Source: a virus
DNA length: 29,324 bases
Virus record (IMG/VR): IMGVR_UViG_3300032046_000156
Coordinates: 1 to 29,324 of that record
Strand: one strand, 5' to 3'
In this document: positions 22,313 to 29,324 of the stretch, piece by piece
Layout: each line of letters begins with the position of its first letter
Numbering within the stretch: the first letter of the stretch is position 1
Notes under the pieces: generated by a model
What the model saw: only the letters and a program-made list of their open reading frames with translations
Databases searched by the model: none
What the model was told of the DNA's origin: nothing
Position numbers and translations under genes: made by a program

Positions 22313-25027
22313 ATGGCTAAAATATTGGGTTTTGAGGTGAGCAGAGCAAAGACGTCAGATGTAGCTGTTGATTTGGTGAAGTCTGCGGATAAGATTGATA
22401 GACGGGAGTTATCTCCTTCGGAGCAGTTGGTTTACGAGTTTCTGAAGAAAACGCAAACATCCCGTACCACGTATGTTGGTGTTGAGGATTTGGGGTTCAA
22501 AGCTCGTCAGCAGTTGTTTTATTCTCGTCGAGCAAGACTTGATAACCTGTATACCTTGGCATACGCTGTGACTCAGATTCGTACGGCTATCATGAATATT
22601 CGCAATGAGATATTTCGTCGAGGTTTTGATGAGTTCAAACCATCATTTTCTGTTAAATGTACTGATGAGGATTGTGGCAAGGAGTTTGAGGATAAGCGGG
22701 AAGCCTGTACCTGCGGGAGGCCAACTAGAGAGCCTGATCCAAAGCAGCTTGTGCATTTTGAGCGTTTGATGAAAGAGTGCAATACCTTTGGTCAGACACT
22801 TGAAGATGTGCTTCGAGAGTGCGAGGATGATCTTAATATTGCAGATGATTCCTTCTTGCTGTTGATTAAAGAATATGTTTTCAAAGAGGGTATTGATGAA
22901 GCTGTTTTGACTAAGATTGCACAGATAGTTCGTCTTGATCCCTGCAATTTGGAGTTTGATCTTGATACGAATGGTATTCCAGAGCGGGCACATTATATTT
23001 GTATTTTGCATCGGGATGATATGGAGCAGGCAAGAATAGCTCCATCTTTGACGGGTACACAGCCGCAAGTGCATCCAAACTATGGGATTGAGACCTCTGA
23101 AGAGGAGAAAGTAGAGCATATCTGCTCACAGTGCGGGCGGAAGATGAAGCCTGTGATGTATCGATATCTCTATCGGGGAAGATACAGATTCTACACCTCG
23201 GATGAGGTGCTTCATTGGAGCAAATACTCTCCGTCAAAGACGTATGGATACCCGGCAATTCTTTCAATATATGAAAAGGCAATGACAGCTCTTGGTATGG
23301 ATCGTTGGTTGTATGATTATTTTTATGAGAGGATTATTCCTCCGGGGGTCGTAGTTACGGTTACCGATGATCCTGATGGCTTGGATGCACGGATCAAAGA
23401 GCAGGAACTGAAGATGCGAGAAGACCCGCACCATGTGGCGTGGGTTGCTGTGTCTAAGAGGACGGGTCAAGGCAAGACGGAATTCGTTAAGTTTGGGTCG
23501 AATTTTGCAGAGATGGATTTCCAGCCGATCAACGATAGGGTTGGCGATGCAATTGCTGCTCAGTTTGGGGTGTCCCGTATCTTTATGGGTAATCCCGGCC
23601 AGCTTGGTGGAAGGGATACTTCAACAAATCAACTTGTTGTGATGTCTCGTGTGGTTGAGTCGGGTCAGAGAATTTACAATCAAAAAACTGTACCAAGGCT
23701 TCTTAAGGCTTTTGGCATAACCGATTGGAAGCTGGAGCTTTCAGTTCCTGATGTGAAGACTGAAGCAACTTTACTTGAAGAGGAATCTCGTAGGGTTAGT
23801 AATGCGGCACAGATGAATGCTATGGGGTTCAATGTGGAGCTCGCACCTAATGGCAAGTTTGTTTACAGCGGCAAGGCAGTTACACCTATGGAGCAACAGC
23901 AGATGGCGGCACAAAGTCAGATGGCTATGATGGGCGGTATGGGACAGCAGCCGCCTGGTGGACAGCCTGGGCAGGGTGGAGCTGGTGGGCAGCCTGGTGG
24001 GCAGCCTGGTGGGCAGCCTGGTGGACAGCCTGGACAGGGTGGAGCGGCTGGTGGGCCGGTACCTGATCAAGGTGGTGCACCTCCTTTATCAAAGAGTAAG
24101 GATAGATGGCGTGCAAAGCCGGATGAGGAAGAGGATGACGGGGAGACTGATCTTGAGAAGGCGTATAAAGGTGGGATAGAGGTACACCCAACGAAGCCTT
24201 ATCTTCACAGGCATATGGTGAAAGGACATCCCGGTTATCAGGAGATATACCATTCTGCTGAGGCAGCACATCGTACTGGTGAGCATAGTGTTGAGGGAGA
24301 GGCTGTTCAATATGGGCAGCCTTGGCATACAAAGATGGGTATTCGTATGACTGAGGGTGCTGGTTTTGATGCATATGATGGGCCAATGGGTCAGAAGCAT
24401 GTTAAGGCGGAGCTGTTTCCTTTTGGACAAGATTACGTTGTGAGGGTGTCGGATAATAAAGCAGCTTTCGCAAAGCATTTTCCGAAGGAATATGATGCTC
24501 GTAACTGGATACAAGCCATGTATGAACAGGGAACGTATGAACCCAAAGTTAAAGCTCAGCCTTTGGTAGGGGCAACTAAAGCTGATCGGCCAGCCGGCTT
24601 TAGAGGGGAGTTTGATTTAGAGCAAAAGGTAGGAAAGCCTGTTAAGGAGATGATGGATCAGCTCCCTACTGAGCATTTTCGTTTGGTTGAGGGGATAACT
24701 GAAAGAGAGCAGACTGCCGATGCTGAGTTTGTATTTGGTCGAATCACCCTAAATCGAAACATATCACCAGAGAAAGCAAAGGATATTGTTGCAGGATACA
24801 TTGGGGTTTATGCTGTTGAGGATTTTTTGGATGATCATTGGAAGGCTGCACAGGCGGGCAAGGCGAAGCTACCAACGCCCCAATCAGGACAAGGACTCAA
24901 GGAATTCAAAGGTGAGTGCTATCGCTTGTATGTTAATGATCCTGCTTTGCTGAAGCGTGTGAATAAGGAAGTTTATGAGACGCTTAAAGATAAGGTATTC
25001 AAAGGCATAGAGTTCAGGAGTACGTAG
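22313..25027 (+). CDS. Portal protein with zinc knuckles and long C-terminal extension
   Basis: A 904-residue protein. Residues 1-530 look like a phage portal: a helical stem region and a characteristic segment FMGNPGQLGGRDTSTNQLVV around residue 423-442. Portals form the dodecameric DNA channel at the capsid vertex. Inserted into it are C116, C121, C132, C134 and, later, H269, C271, C274, which look like zinc knuckles. Residues about 540-595 are a Gly/Pro/Gln repeat linker. Residues about 600-904 form an extra domain (for example HPTKPYLHRHMVKGHPGYQE) of unknown family. ATG 22313 has AAGGAG 8 bases upstream. It follows terL by 69 bases, the usual order. Confidence 0.75.
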   Translation: MAKILGFEVSRAKTSDVAVDLVKSADKIDRRELSPSEQLVYEFLKKTQTSRTTYVGVEDLGFKARQQLFYSRRARLDNLYTLAYAVTQIRTAIMNIRNEIFRRGFDEFKPSFSVKCTDEDCGKEFEDKREACTCGRPTREPDPKQLVHFERLMKECNTFGQTLEDVLRECEDDLNIADDSFLLLIKEYVFKEGIDEAVLTKIAQIVRLDPCNLEFDLDTNGIPERAHYICILHRDDMEQARIAPSLTGTQPQVHPNYGIETSEEEKVEHICSQCGRKMKPVMYRYLYRGRYRFYTSDEVLHWSKYSPSKTYGYPAILSIYEKAMTALGMDRWLYDYFYERIIPPGVVVTVTDDPDGLDARIKEQELKMREDPHHVAWVAVSKRTGQGKTEFVKFGSNFAEMDFQPINDRVGDAIAAQFGVSRIFMGNPGQLGGRDTSTNQLVVMSRVVESGQRIYNQKTVPRLLKAFGITDWKLELSVPDVKTEATLLEEESRRVSNAAQMNAMGFNVELAPNGKFVYSGKAVTPMEQQQMAAQSQMAMMGGMGQQPPGGQPGQGGAGGQPGGQPGGQPGGQPGQGGAAGGPVPDQGGAPPLSKSKDRWRAKPDEEEDDGETDLEKAYKGGIEVHPTKPYLHRHMVKGHPGYQEIYHSAEAAHRTGEHSVEGEAVQYGQPWHTKMGIRMTEGAGFDAYDGPMGQKHVKAELFPFGQDYVVRVSDNKAAFAKHFPKEYDARNWIQAMYEQGTYEPKVKAQPLVGATKADRPAGFRGEFDLEQKVGKPVKEMMDQLPTEHFRLVEGITEREQTADAEFVFGRITLNRNISPEKAKDIVAGYIGVYAVEDFLDDHWKAAQAGKAKLPTPQSGQGLKEFKGECYRLYVNDPALLKRVNKEVYETLKDKVFKGIEFRST
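23954..24058 (+). repeat. 12-base tandem repeat in portal linker
   Basis: Units of the form CCTGGTGG(A/G)CAG occur at 23954-23965, 23993-24004, 24005-24016 and 24017-24028, with related degenerate units between and after. They encode PGGQ repeats. The region keeps frame and is likely to vary in copy number by slippage. It marks the border between the portal core and the C-terminal extension. Confidence 0.85.
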
Positions 25028-25036
25028 GAGGGCTGA

Positions 25037-25546
25037 ATGGATTCTAATATTTGGGATGTAATGAAAGAACAAGAGGGCGGTCAAGCGGCACGTCCGGGAT
25101 TACAGAAGAAGTCTGTGCTGGTTCATCGGGGAGGCAAGGCATTTCAATCAACAAGGGATGTTCGTCCTGGCGAAGTTACGCCCGCTGCCGGGGCTTCTCC
25201 ACGGGCTGCTCCGAAGGTGGTTACTCCTGATGCCAAGATTATTGAGGAGAATGTTCATTCAATTTATGATAGTGGACCTGGAACAGGGGATAGGTATACT
25301 GTAGTTCTAAAGCCGTCAGCAGGGTGGGTAGCCAATTCAGGGCATCATGCTATGTTGGGGTTCAATGAAAACCCAACCCATCCACAGCATGGCGTCTCAC
25401 AGTTTTCTGAGGGTAAACTCGGTTCACATCTAGGGAAGCCGATTAAGTTTGAAGATTTGCCTCAAGATTTGCAGAGGCATGTTATAGGCAGGGTTGGTCC
25501 TGATAGTGATACGGTAAAGGATAGTTCAGGACCACATAGGGAGTAG
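25037..25546 (+). CDS. Hypothetical virion-region protein with shared VxVxR-GK module
   Basis: A 169-residue protein, ATG with GGAGG upstream. Residues 26-46 (SVLVHRGGKAFQSTRDVRPG) match a short module seen in two other genes of this block (26643 and 27382). A Pro/Ala-rich linker follows (47-75). The C-terminal half contains FNENPTHPQHG and GKPIKFEDLPQDLQRHVIG, a pattern I associate with small phage proteins near heads, without a known function. It lies between the portal and MuF-like genes. Cargo or head accessory roles are inference. Confidence 0.55.
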   Translation: MDSNIWDVMKEQEGGQAARPGLQKKSVLVHRGGKAFQSTRDVRPGEVTPAAGASPRAAPKVVTPDAKIIEENVHSIYDSGPGTGDRYTVVLKPSAGWVANSGHHAMLGFNENPTHPQHGVSQFSEGKLGSHLGKPIKFEDLPQDLQRHVIGRVGPDSDTVKDSSGPHRE

Positions 25547-25547
25547 G

Positions 25548-26594
25548 ATGGATATTAGAAGTTCAGATATAAAGGTAGGCGAACTCACTTCTGAAGGGCT
25601 TATCAAGGATATCAATGATCCTCGTTTGGCAGAGATTGCTAAGGATGTGCTGGAAAATGGGATTGAGATGCTGGATTATGTCTTTCATGAGGAATATAAG
25701 AGTGAGATGAGAACCAGTATTGTTACTCATGATGATGATGAGTATCCTATGGTTTTGTGGGGGCATTTGCATAAGCTAGGGTATGAGGTAGAGGATTTTC
25801 CATCGGAGGATGTTAAGGATTTGGAGAAATCCTCTGATAAGTTCGTTGGTATGGGTTACAAAATGACTGTGGCACTTCCATACGGGGCGAAGAAATATGG
25901 CCTGATCTTAGAGCAGCAGATTAGAAATACCCTTAAGTATGCTATTCAAAAGGCGATAGCTAAATGGAAGATGGGTATGACCATACATGAAATGGCCTCA
26001 CTGTATAATAAGCAATTGGATAAATGGTTGGATGATCTGCTAGGGAAACTTAAGCCTATGGCTTGGAATATTATGCAGACGGGTTTAGCCGGAACGGGGC
26101 TGAATGAGGAGCAGTTTAGCAATGCCCATAAGCTGGCAATGGGCTACCTTGAGGATAATCCGCACAGTATTTTGAACGCAGTTAAGACTTTGAATGAAAC
26201 ACAGAAGGCAGAGGCAATTAAGGTTTTAGATGAGGCTTTCAAGGGCGAGCTTCCGTGGGACTTGAAGCGTATTCGAAGTGAGATCATGGTCAGGGCTGAT
26301 GTGTCTGCAACACATGCTGAGTTGATTGCCCGTACGGAAATGACGAAGATAAGTAATATGGGTCGTATTTTTGCCTGGGAGAGCGATCCTTTGCGGGATG
26401 ATTATGATTATCATTACGTTCCAACGAGGGATTCTCGTACCAAAGGTGTCTCCTTAGAGCTTGCTGGTAATGGGCCGTATTCCTTTGATCAGATTAGGGC
26501 TTTGTGGTTGAATCCGGTGTCACCGACCACTGGTGAAAATGATGTCTTTAATAATCGTTGCGGTGTGACTAGGACACGCAAACGATCACTTTGA
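25548..26594 (+). CDS. MuF/SPP1 gp7-like head morphogenesis protein
   Basis: A 348-residue protein placed after the portal, as usual for MuF proteins. Residues about 245-265 contain RADVSATHAELIARTEMTKI, the helical IARTE-type core of the family, and the C-terminus has the PTRDSRTKG, GPYSFD and FNNRCGVTRT elements that align with the D-x-R and C-R tail of the domain. MuF proteins are minor head proteins, a few copies per virion, that travel with the portal. It has no C-terminal toxin fusion. The first 200 residues are mostly helical. It starts one base after the previous stop. Confidence 0.75.
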   Translation: MDIRSSDIKVGELTSEGLIKDINDPRLAEIAKDVLENGIEMLDYVFHEEYKSEMRTSIVTHDDDEYPMVLWGHLHKLGYEVEDFPSEDVKDLEKSSDKFVGMGYKMTVALPYGAKKYGLILEQQIRNTLKYAIQKAIAKWKMGMTIHEMASLYNKQLDKWLDDLLGKLKPMAWNIMQTGLAGTGLNEEQFSNAHKLAMGYLEDNPHSILNAVKTLNETQKAEAIKVLDEAFKGELPWDLKRIRSEIMVRADVSATHAELIARTEMTKISNMGRIFAWESDPLRDDYDYHYVPTRDSRTKGVSLELAGNGPYSFDQIRALWLNPVSPTTGENDVFNNRCGVTRTRKRSL

Positions 26595-26619
26595 CAGGGA
26601 TAACTCTTTGAGGTACGAT
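26591..26619 (+). promoter_or_regulatory. Candidate sigma70 promoter before 26643 gene
   Basis: TTGACA at 26591-26596, a 17-base spacer, and TACGAT at 26614-26619 (4 of 6). TTGACA contains the TGA stop of the MuF-like gene, as at dnaX. The expected transcript start near 26626 gives a leader of about 17 bases that includes GGGAGAAG, which lies at a fair distance from ATG 26643. Confidence 0.5.
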
Positions 26620-26642
26620 TAGAATCGGGAGAAGATCACTAA

Positions 26643-26990
26643 ATGGCACATGAGGTTGAGAAATGGTTGATCATTAAGGAGTTGACGGCTACGGACGATC
26701 ATCGATTACCAAAGCAGGTGACTGTACTCCGCAAGGGCAAGTCCTTCCACTCAATTGTTTATGTTCGTGGACCAGAAGTTGAGATGCCCAAAGCCAATCC
26801 TGAGAGGGTTGATAATTTAAGGAAGGTTTTAGAGCTTAAGAAGTCGCAAGACGTAGAGGGATTAGAGGTGACACCTGATATAGCCTCTCTTCTCGTAAGT
26901 GTGTATGATCATTTGAGTGAGGATGGGCAAAAGAAGTTTGAGGGTGTACCTTTACAGAGATTAGTAATGGCGGGAGATTCTAGGAGATAG
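26643..26990 (+). CDS. Hypothetical virion-region protein with shared N-terminal module
   Basis: A 115-residue protein. Residues 5-16 (VEKWLIIKELTA) match a helix also found in 27382 and 29054, and residues 25-45 (QVTVLRKGKSFHSIVYVRGP) match a strand module also present in 25037 and 27382. The rest is helical and charged (VDNLRKVLELKKSQDVEG). It is likely an abundant or accessory head protein in the same system as its module partners. No known domain is recognised. Confidence 0.55.
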   Translation: MAHEVEKWLIIKELTATDDHRLPKQVTVLRKGKSFHSIVYVRGPEVEMPKANPERVDNLRKVLELKKSQDVEGLEVTPDIASLLVSVYDHLSEDGQKKFEGVPLQRLVMAGDSRR

Positions 26991-27428
26991 ATGAGCCGGC
27001 TAAAGCCACCATCAATTGAAGATGTTTTACGTAAACCGAGAAGGAAAGTTAGTAAGCTTATATCAGCTGAGAAGCGGAAGCTGGCTCATTGGGCGTGGCT
27101 TGGTCGCAAGGGGTGGGTGTATGCTCGAAATCGTTATTATCTTCTTCATATTGCTAACCTCTCGTGTTCTTGGTGTGGTAGCCGAGAAAAGAGAGTTTGC
27201 GATCATAAGCTCCCTCGTGCGTTGGGCGGATCACATGATCTCAAGAATCTTCAAGTGCTTTGTGCAGTTTGTCATAGGATCAAGACTCGCTGGGATATGC
27301 GTTTTATCCGAAAATACAAGAAAACAGGGCGTAGAGTTTATGTTGAGCCATCGGGCTTCGCAGGGATAGGGGAGGGGAGCAATGTCGAGATTAGAGAAGG
27401 CAATACTGCTGAAGGAATTGTTAATTAA
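26991..27428 (+). CDS. HNH endonuclease
   Basis: A 145-residue protein with a complete HNH beta-beta-alpha-metal site: C59-x2-C62 (CSWCG), D71-H72 (VCDHKLPRALGG), N86 (KNLQ) and C91-x2-C94-H95 (LCAVCHRIKTRWD). The N-terminal 55 residues are basic and probably bind DNA. HNH proteins beside terminase genes help package DNA in HK97-like phages; here it is 5 kb downstream, so a homing or free-standing nuclease is possible. ATG has AGGAGA upstream. Its end overlaps the next gene by 47 bases. Confidence 0.85.
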   Translation: MSRLKPPSIEDVLRKPRRKVSKLISAEKRKLAHWAWLGRKGWVYARNRYYLLHIANLSCSWCGSREKRVCDHKLPRALGGSHDLKNLQVLCAVCHRIKTRWDMRFIRKYKKTGRRVYVEPSGFAGIGEGSNVEIREGNTAEGIVN

Positions 27429-28557
27429 GGCTGAGGGTGGGATGTTCCCTACTCCTGATAGCGGTGATGATGCACCGCTGAGCCACATTGAGGTTAAGCC
27501 TGCTCAGCCGGGGATTAAAGCTCCGCCTGGATATGCAGCTAAGGAAGTAATAGTTCATAGGAAAGGCAAGACTTTCAAATCGACACGATTCATTAAGATT
27601 GGGGAAGCTCCAAATAAAGAAGGCGTTGTTTTGAAGCCGCCGCAGACTGGCCATGTTAAGATAAAGCCAGAGGCTAATAAGAATGTTGATGATTATGGGG
27701 AGATAGCTCCATATCCTGTTCAGGAGGTTGGTGCTGGGAAGGCAAAGCCAGAGGAAGCTAAGGGGGAGGCTTGGGCAAAGGACGCTAAGAAACTTTATGA
27801 AGAGGGGAAGAAGAAACAGCCTGAGTATACTCCTGAAGAGGCTGGTGGTAAGCCAAAATCTGAAGGTAAGATGGATAACTTGTGGAATCGTACCGATGAG
27901 CTTCGTAATCTTGTCATGGACGTGATAGGTGGCTGTAAGGATGCTAACGCTATCGCTTATGGTCATGCCTTGTTGAATAATCCAGATACACCACATGGTA
28001 TGATGAAAGGACACGATCTTATCATTCAGCTTGTCTATATGCGAACCAATATGTCACATTGGAAGGGCGAGGAGGGCAAGGCAGCTCGTGCCCAGGTGGA
28101 TGCTTGGATTAAGGGTTTGCAGGCGGGGCAGGAGCCACCAAAAGTTGTGAAGGGGGCAGTGGCGGGAAAGGCTATGGATGTTGGGGTAGATTGGAATGTG
28201 AAGCCACCAAAACAGCAATGGACAACCATAGGGAAGAAGTGGAATGATACTCCTGAGAAGAAGAAGGCTATTCAGAAGGCTGTTAAGGAGATTGATTGGG
28301 TTAAGACTGAGGGTAATCCAAATATTAAGTTGCCTATGATGCCTGGAGAAGGTATTAAGAAGGTGATAGCTACGTTCCATATCCCAAAGGTATCGGCTTT
28401 GGGATGGGTTTCATTGCCGGGTTATCAGGCTTTTGGGAATAGAGCTTTGCTTGCTGTTGAAGGTAACTATCATAATGGTAGGGCTCGTATCTATGTTATG
28501 GACGCCGGGGATGAGCTAATTCCTGTTTATATGGAGCATTGGGATAATGGGCAGTAG
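27382..28557 (+). CDS. Hypothetical virion-region protein, 391 residues, shared module
   Basis: ATG 27382 follows GGGGAGGGGAG. Residues 4-17 (LEKAILLKELLIKA) and 56-75 (VIVHRKGKTFKSTRFIKIGE) repeat the module of neighbouring genes. A Lys/Glu/Pro/Ala-rich linker spans about 76-165, followed by a helical part (about 166-265, WNRTDELRNLVMDVIGGCKD) and a strand-rich end (GIKKVIATFHIPKVSALGWV, then ARIYVMDAGDELIPVYMEHW). No enzyme motif or known family is seen. It may be a cargo or scaffold-type head protein. It overlaps both neighbours. Confidence 0.6.
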   Translation: MSRLEKAILLKELLIKAEGGMFPTPDSGDDAPLSHIEVKPAQPGIKAPPGYAAKEVIVHRKGKTFKSTRFIKIGEAPNKEGVVLKPPQTGHVKIKPEANKNVDDYGEIAPYPVQEVGAGKAKPEEAKGEAWAKDAKKLYEEGKKKQPEYTPEEAGGKPKSEGKMDNLWNRTDELRNLVMDVIGGCKDANAIAYGHALLNNPDTPHGMMKGHDLIIQLVYMRTNMSHWKGEEGKAARAQVDAWIKGLQAGQEPPKVVKGAVAGKAMDVGVDWNVKPPKQQWTTIGKKWNDTPEKKKAIQKAVKEIDWVKTEGNPNIKLPMMPGEGIKKVIATFHIPKVSALGWVSLPGYQAFGNRALLAVEGNYHNGRARIYVMDAGDELIPVYMEHWDNGQ

Positions 28558-28726
28558 AACAGCGAGTGATATTGACAAGGTTCTTGTTGTTCATGATTTG
28601 ATGAAGGAATGGCATTGGCAAAGGAGAGAGAAGAAGCTTGAAGCCAAGAGAAGGCGTATAAAGAAGTCGGGAGCAGGGCTTAGGGATAATGTAAGGAATG
28701 CTCAACTAAAAAGGATGGTAAAGTGA
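28547..28726 (+). CDS. Small basic protein, 59 residues
   Basis: The ATG overlaps the end of the previous gene by 11 bases, with GGAG about 10 bases before it. The product is strongly basic from residue 20 onward (WQRREKKLEAKRRRIKKSGA), with an acidic-hydrophobic start (SDIDKVLVVHDLMKEWHW). It could bind nucleic acid. No family is recognised. It closes the gap between the 391-residue protein and the small membrane protein. Confidence 0.55.
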   Translation: MGSRTASDIDKVLVVHDLMKEWHWQRREKKLEAKRRRIKKSGAGLRDNVRNAQLKRMVK

Positions 28727-28765
28727 ACGAAGAGAAGCCTCCCAATTGCATCTTAAAGGAGAATG

Positions 28766-28993
28766 ATGAGCCGCCAAGCCATGAGAAAAGTATTGAAGCA
28801 TGCCTATGTAAACCTGCTTCAGATAGAGTATATGATTGGACTTATTGTAGCCTATTTTCTTGGATCAGAAAAATATTTACTCTGCGTAATATTCCTGATC
28901 CTGAGTGTTGTTTTAGGCTACATAACGGGATACCTTTATTGGACTTTGTTAGAGTCAAGTAATGGGAGAAAAGATCATGAATTGTCCTCCTGA
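28766..28993 (+). CDS. Small two-span membrane protein
   Basis: A 75-residue protein with AGGAG 4 bases before ATG 28766 (ATG 28763 is adjacent but too close). Two hydrophobic segments lie near residues 20-33 (IEYMIGLIVAYFLG) and 38-58 (YLLCVIFLILSVVLGYITGY), after a basic N-terminus (SRQAMRKVLKHA) and before a charged end (SSNGRKDHELSS). Such a protein near the head or tail block may be a holin-like or spanin-like element, but that is not shown. Another frame over the same bases is a shadow. Confidence 0.6.
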   Translation: MSRQAMRKVLKHAYVNLLQIEYMIGLIVAYFLGSEKYLLCVIFLILSVVLGYITGYLYWTLLESSNGRKDHELSS

Positions 28994-29051
28994 TAGGAAA
29001 GGTATTCTTCATATTCAAGAAACGGTTGTTGAAAAGATACGGGAGGGATAA
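28977..29051 (+). CDS. Very small ORF
   Basis: A 24-residue frame (MNCPPDRKGILHIQETVVEK and 4 more) with GGGAGA about 8 bases before its ATG. It bridges the membrane protein gene, which it overlaps by 17 bases, and the final gene, 2 bases later. It may be a translated linker that couples its neighbours; existence as a protein is uncertain. Confidence 0.3.
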   Translation: MNCPPDRKGILHIQETVVEKIREG

Positions 29052-29053
29052 AC

Positions 29054-29324
29054 ATGGGTGATGTTTTAAGAATACAACAATTTCTAGATAATAGGGATAA
29101 AGCGGCGGCGGCAAAGAAGAAGATTAGGGCTGTGCCGACTCAGTCTTCTCCTATTGCAAAAGCCTTATTGATCAAAGAGCTTTTGGAAAAGGGGATGCCT
29201 CTTGAGCCTTATGATAAAAAGAAGGATGATTACGCAACAGGGGATGCACCACCTCCTTATCCGGGATTTGGGAAGCATGGGGATGCACCTGATAAGGTGA
29301 TTGAAGCACAGATGGAACGTAAGC
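29054..29324 (+). CDS. Hypothetical virion-region protein, 3' end outside window
   Basis: The ATG has GGGAGGG 7 bases upstream; the frame is open to the window edge, giving 90 visible residues. After a basic stretch (DKAAAAKKKIRA) the helix AKALLIKELLEKGM (35-48) closely matches LEKAILLKELL of the 27382 product. It is followed by a Gly/Asp/Pro-rich segment with two GDAP copies, like the GDDAP of that protein. It thus belongs to the same module family. Function unknown. Confidence 0.55.
   Translation, partial: MGDVLRIQQFLDNRDKAAAAKKKIRAVPTQSSPIAKALLIKELLEKGMPLEPYDKKKDDYATGDAPPPYPGFGKHGDAPDKVIEAQMERK

Noticed and set aside
23954-24058. Short spaced repeats that could suggest CRISPR
   Set aside because: Units are 12 bases, in frame, inside a coding linker, and there are no unique spacers or cas genes.
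27016-27369. 117-residue + strand frame inside the HNH gene
   Set aside because: It covers the HNH gene in another frame; the HNH frame holds the complete Cys/His site.
28572-28600. TTGACA promoter inside the 59-residue protein gene
   Set aside because: No acceptable -10 box lies 16-18 bases downstream.
28723-28962. 79-residue frame starting with GTG that overlaps the 59-residue protein stop
   Set aside because: It overlaps the much better supported membrane protein frame, which has AGGAG and two clear hydrophobic segments; this frame has neither a domain nor a ribosome site.

Overview
This window looks like a contiguous piece of a tailed double-stranded DNA phage (Caudoviricetes) or a closely related prophage or metagenomic phage. 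All supportable genes lie on the + strand, most are separated by a few bases or overlap by ATGA/TGATG junctions, and a replication and recombination block runs into a terminase-portal-MuF head block. No rRNA, tRNA or CRISPR array was seen. The host cannot be named. Strong AGGAGG-type ribosome binding sites, bacterial-type RecA, DnaN and DnaX proteins and a few sigma70-like promoters point to a bacterial host. There is no intergenic stretch over 300 bases.

Region 1 (1-11191) is DNA metabolism. It holds a probable zinc-containing ssDNA-binding protein (cut by the window edge), an HD-domain protein, a RuvC-like resolvase, RecA, a DUF932-like protein, a small membrane protein, a strongly structured RNA segment, a zinc-knuckle protein, the N-terminal half of an SbcC/Rad50-like ATPase, an SbcD/Mre11-like nuclease, a Cas4/AddB-like iron-sulfur nuclease, three small unknown proteins, the DnaN sliding clamp, two small proteins, and the C-terminal half of a Rad50-like ATPase. 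The split Rad50 is one of the most notable points: Walker A and the hook are in one gene, while the signature, Walker B and His-loop are in another gene 4.5 kb away.

Region 2 (11229-19835) is nucleotide metabolism plus accessory functions. It holds a 946-residue radical SAM protein resembling the TIGR03960/DUF2344 type, an archaeal-type thymidylate synthase, an FmdB-like zinc ribbon protein, a class II-like ribonucleotide reductase interrupted by a 351-residue intein at its catalytic cysteine, a ClpP-like serine protease, a small membrane protein, and a DnaX clamp-loader subunit. The thymidylate synthase and reductase would feed dNTPs to a replication machine that brings its own clamp and one clamp-loader subunit.

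Region 3 (19832-29324) is packaging and head assembly. It holds a putative small terminase, the large terminase, a 904-residue portal with zinc knuckles and a Gly/Pro/Gln-repeat linker, a MuF-like head protein, an HNH nuclease, and several unknown proteins. Several of the unknowns share a short N-terminal module (helix around K-A-x-L-x-K-E-L-L, then a V-x-V-x-R-K-G-K-x-F-x-S strand pair) that I cannot match to a known domain. Near-consensus promoters with TTGACA overlapping the upstream stop codon precede two transcription blocks here. The last gene runs off the window.
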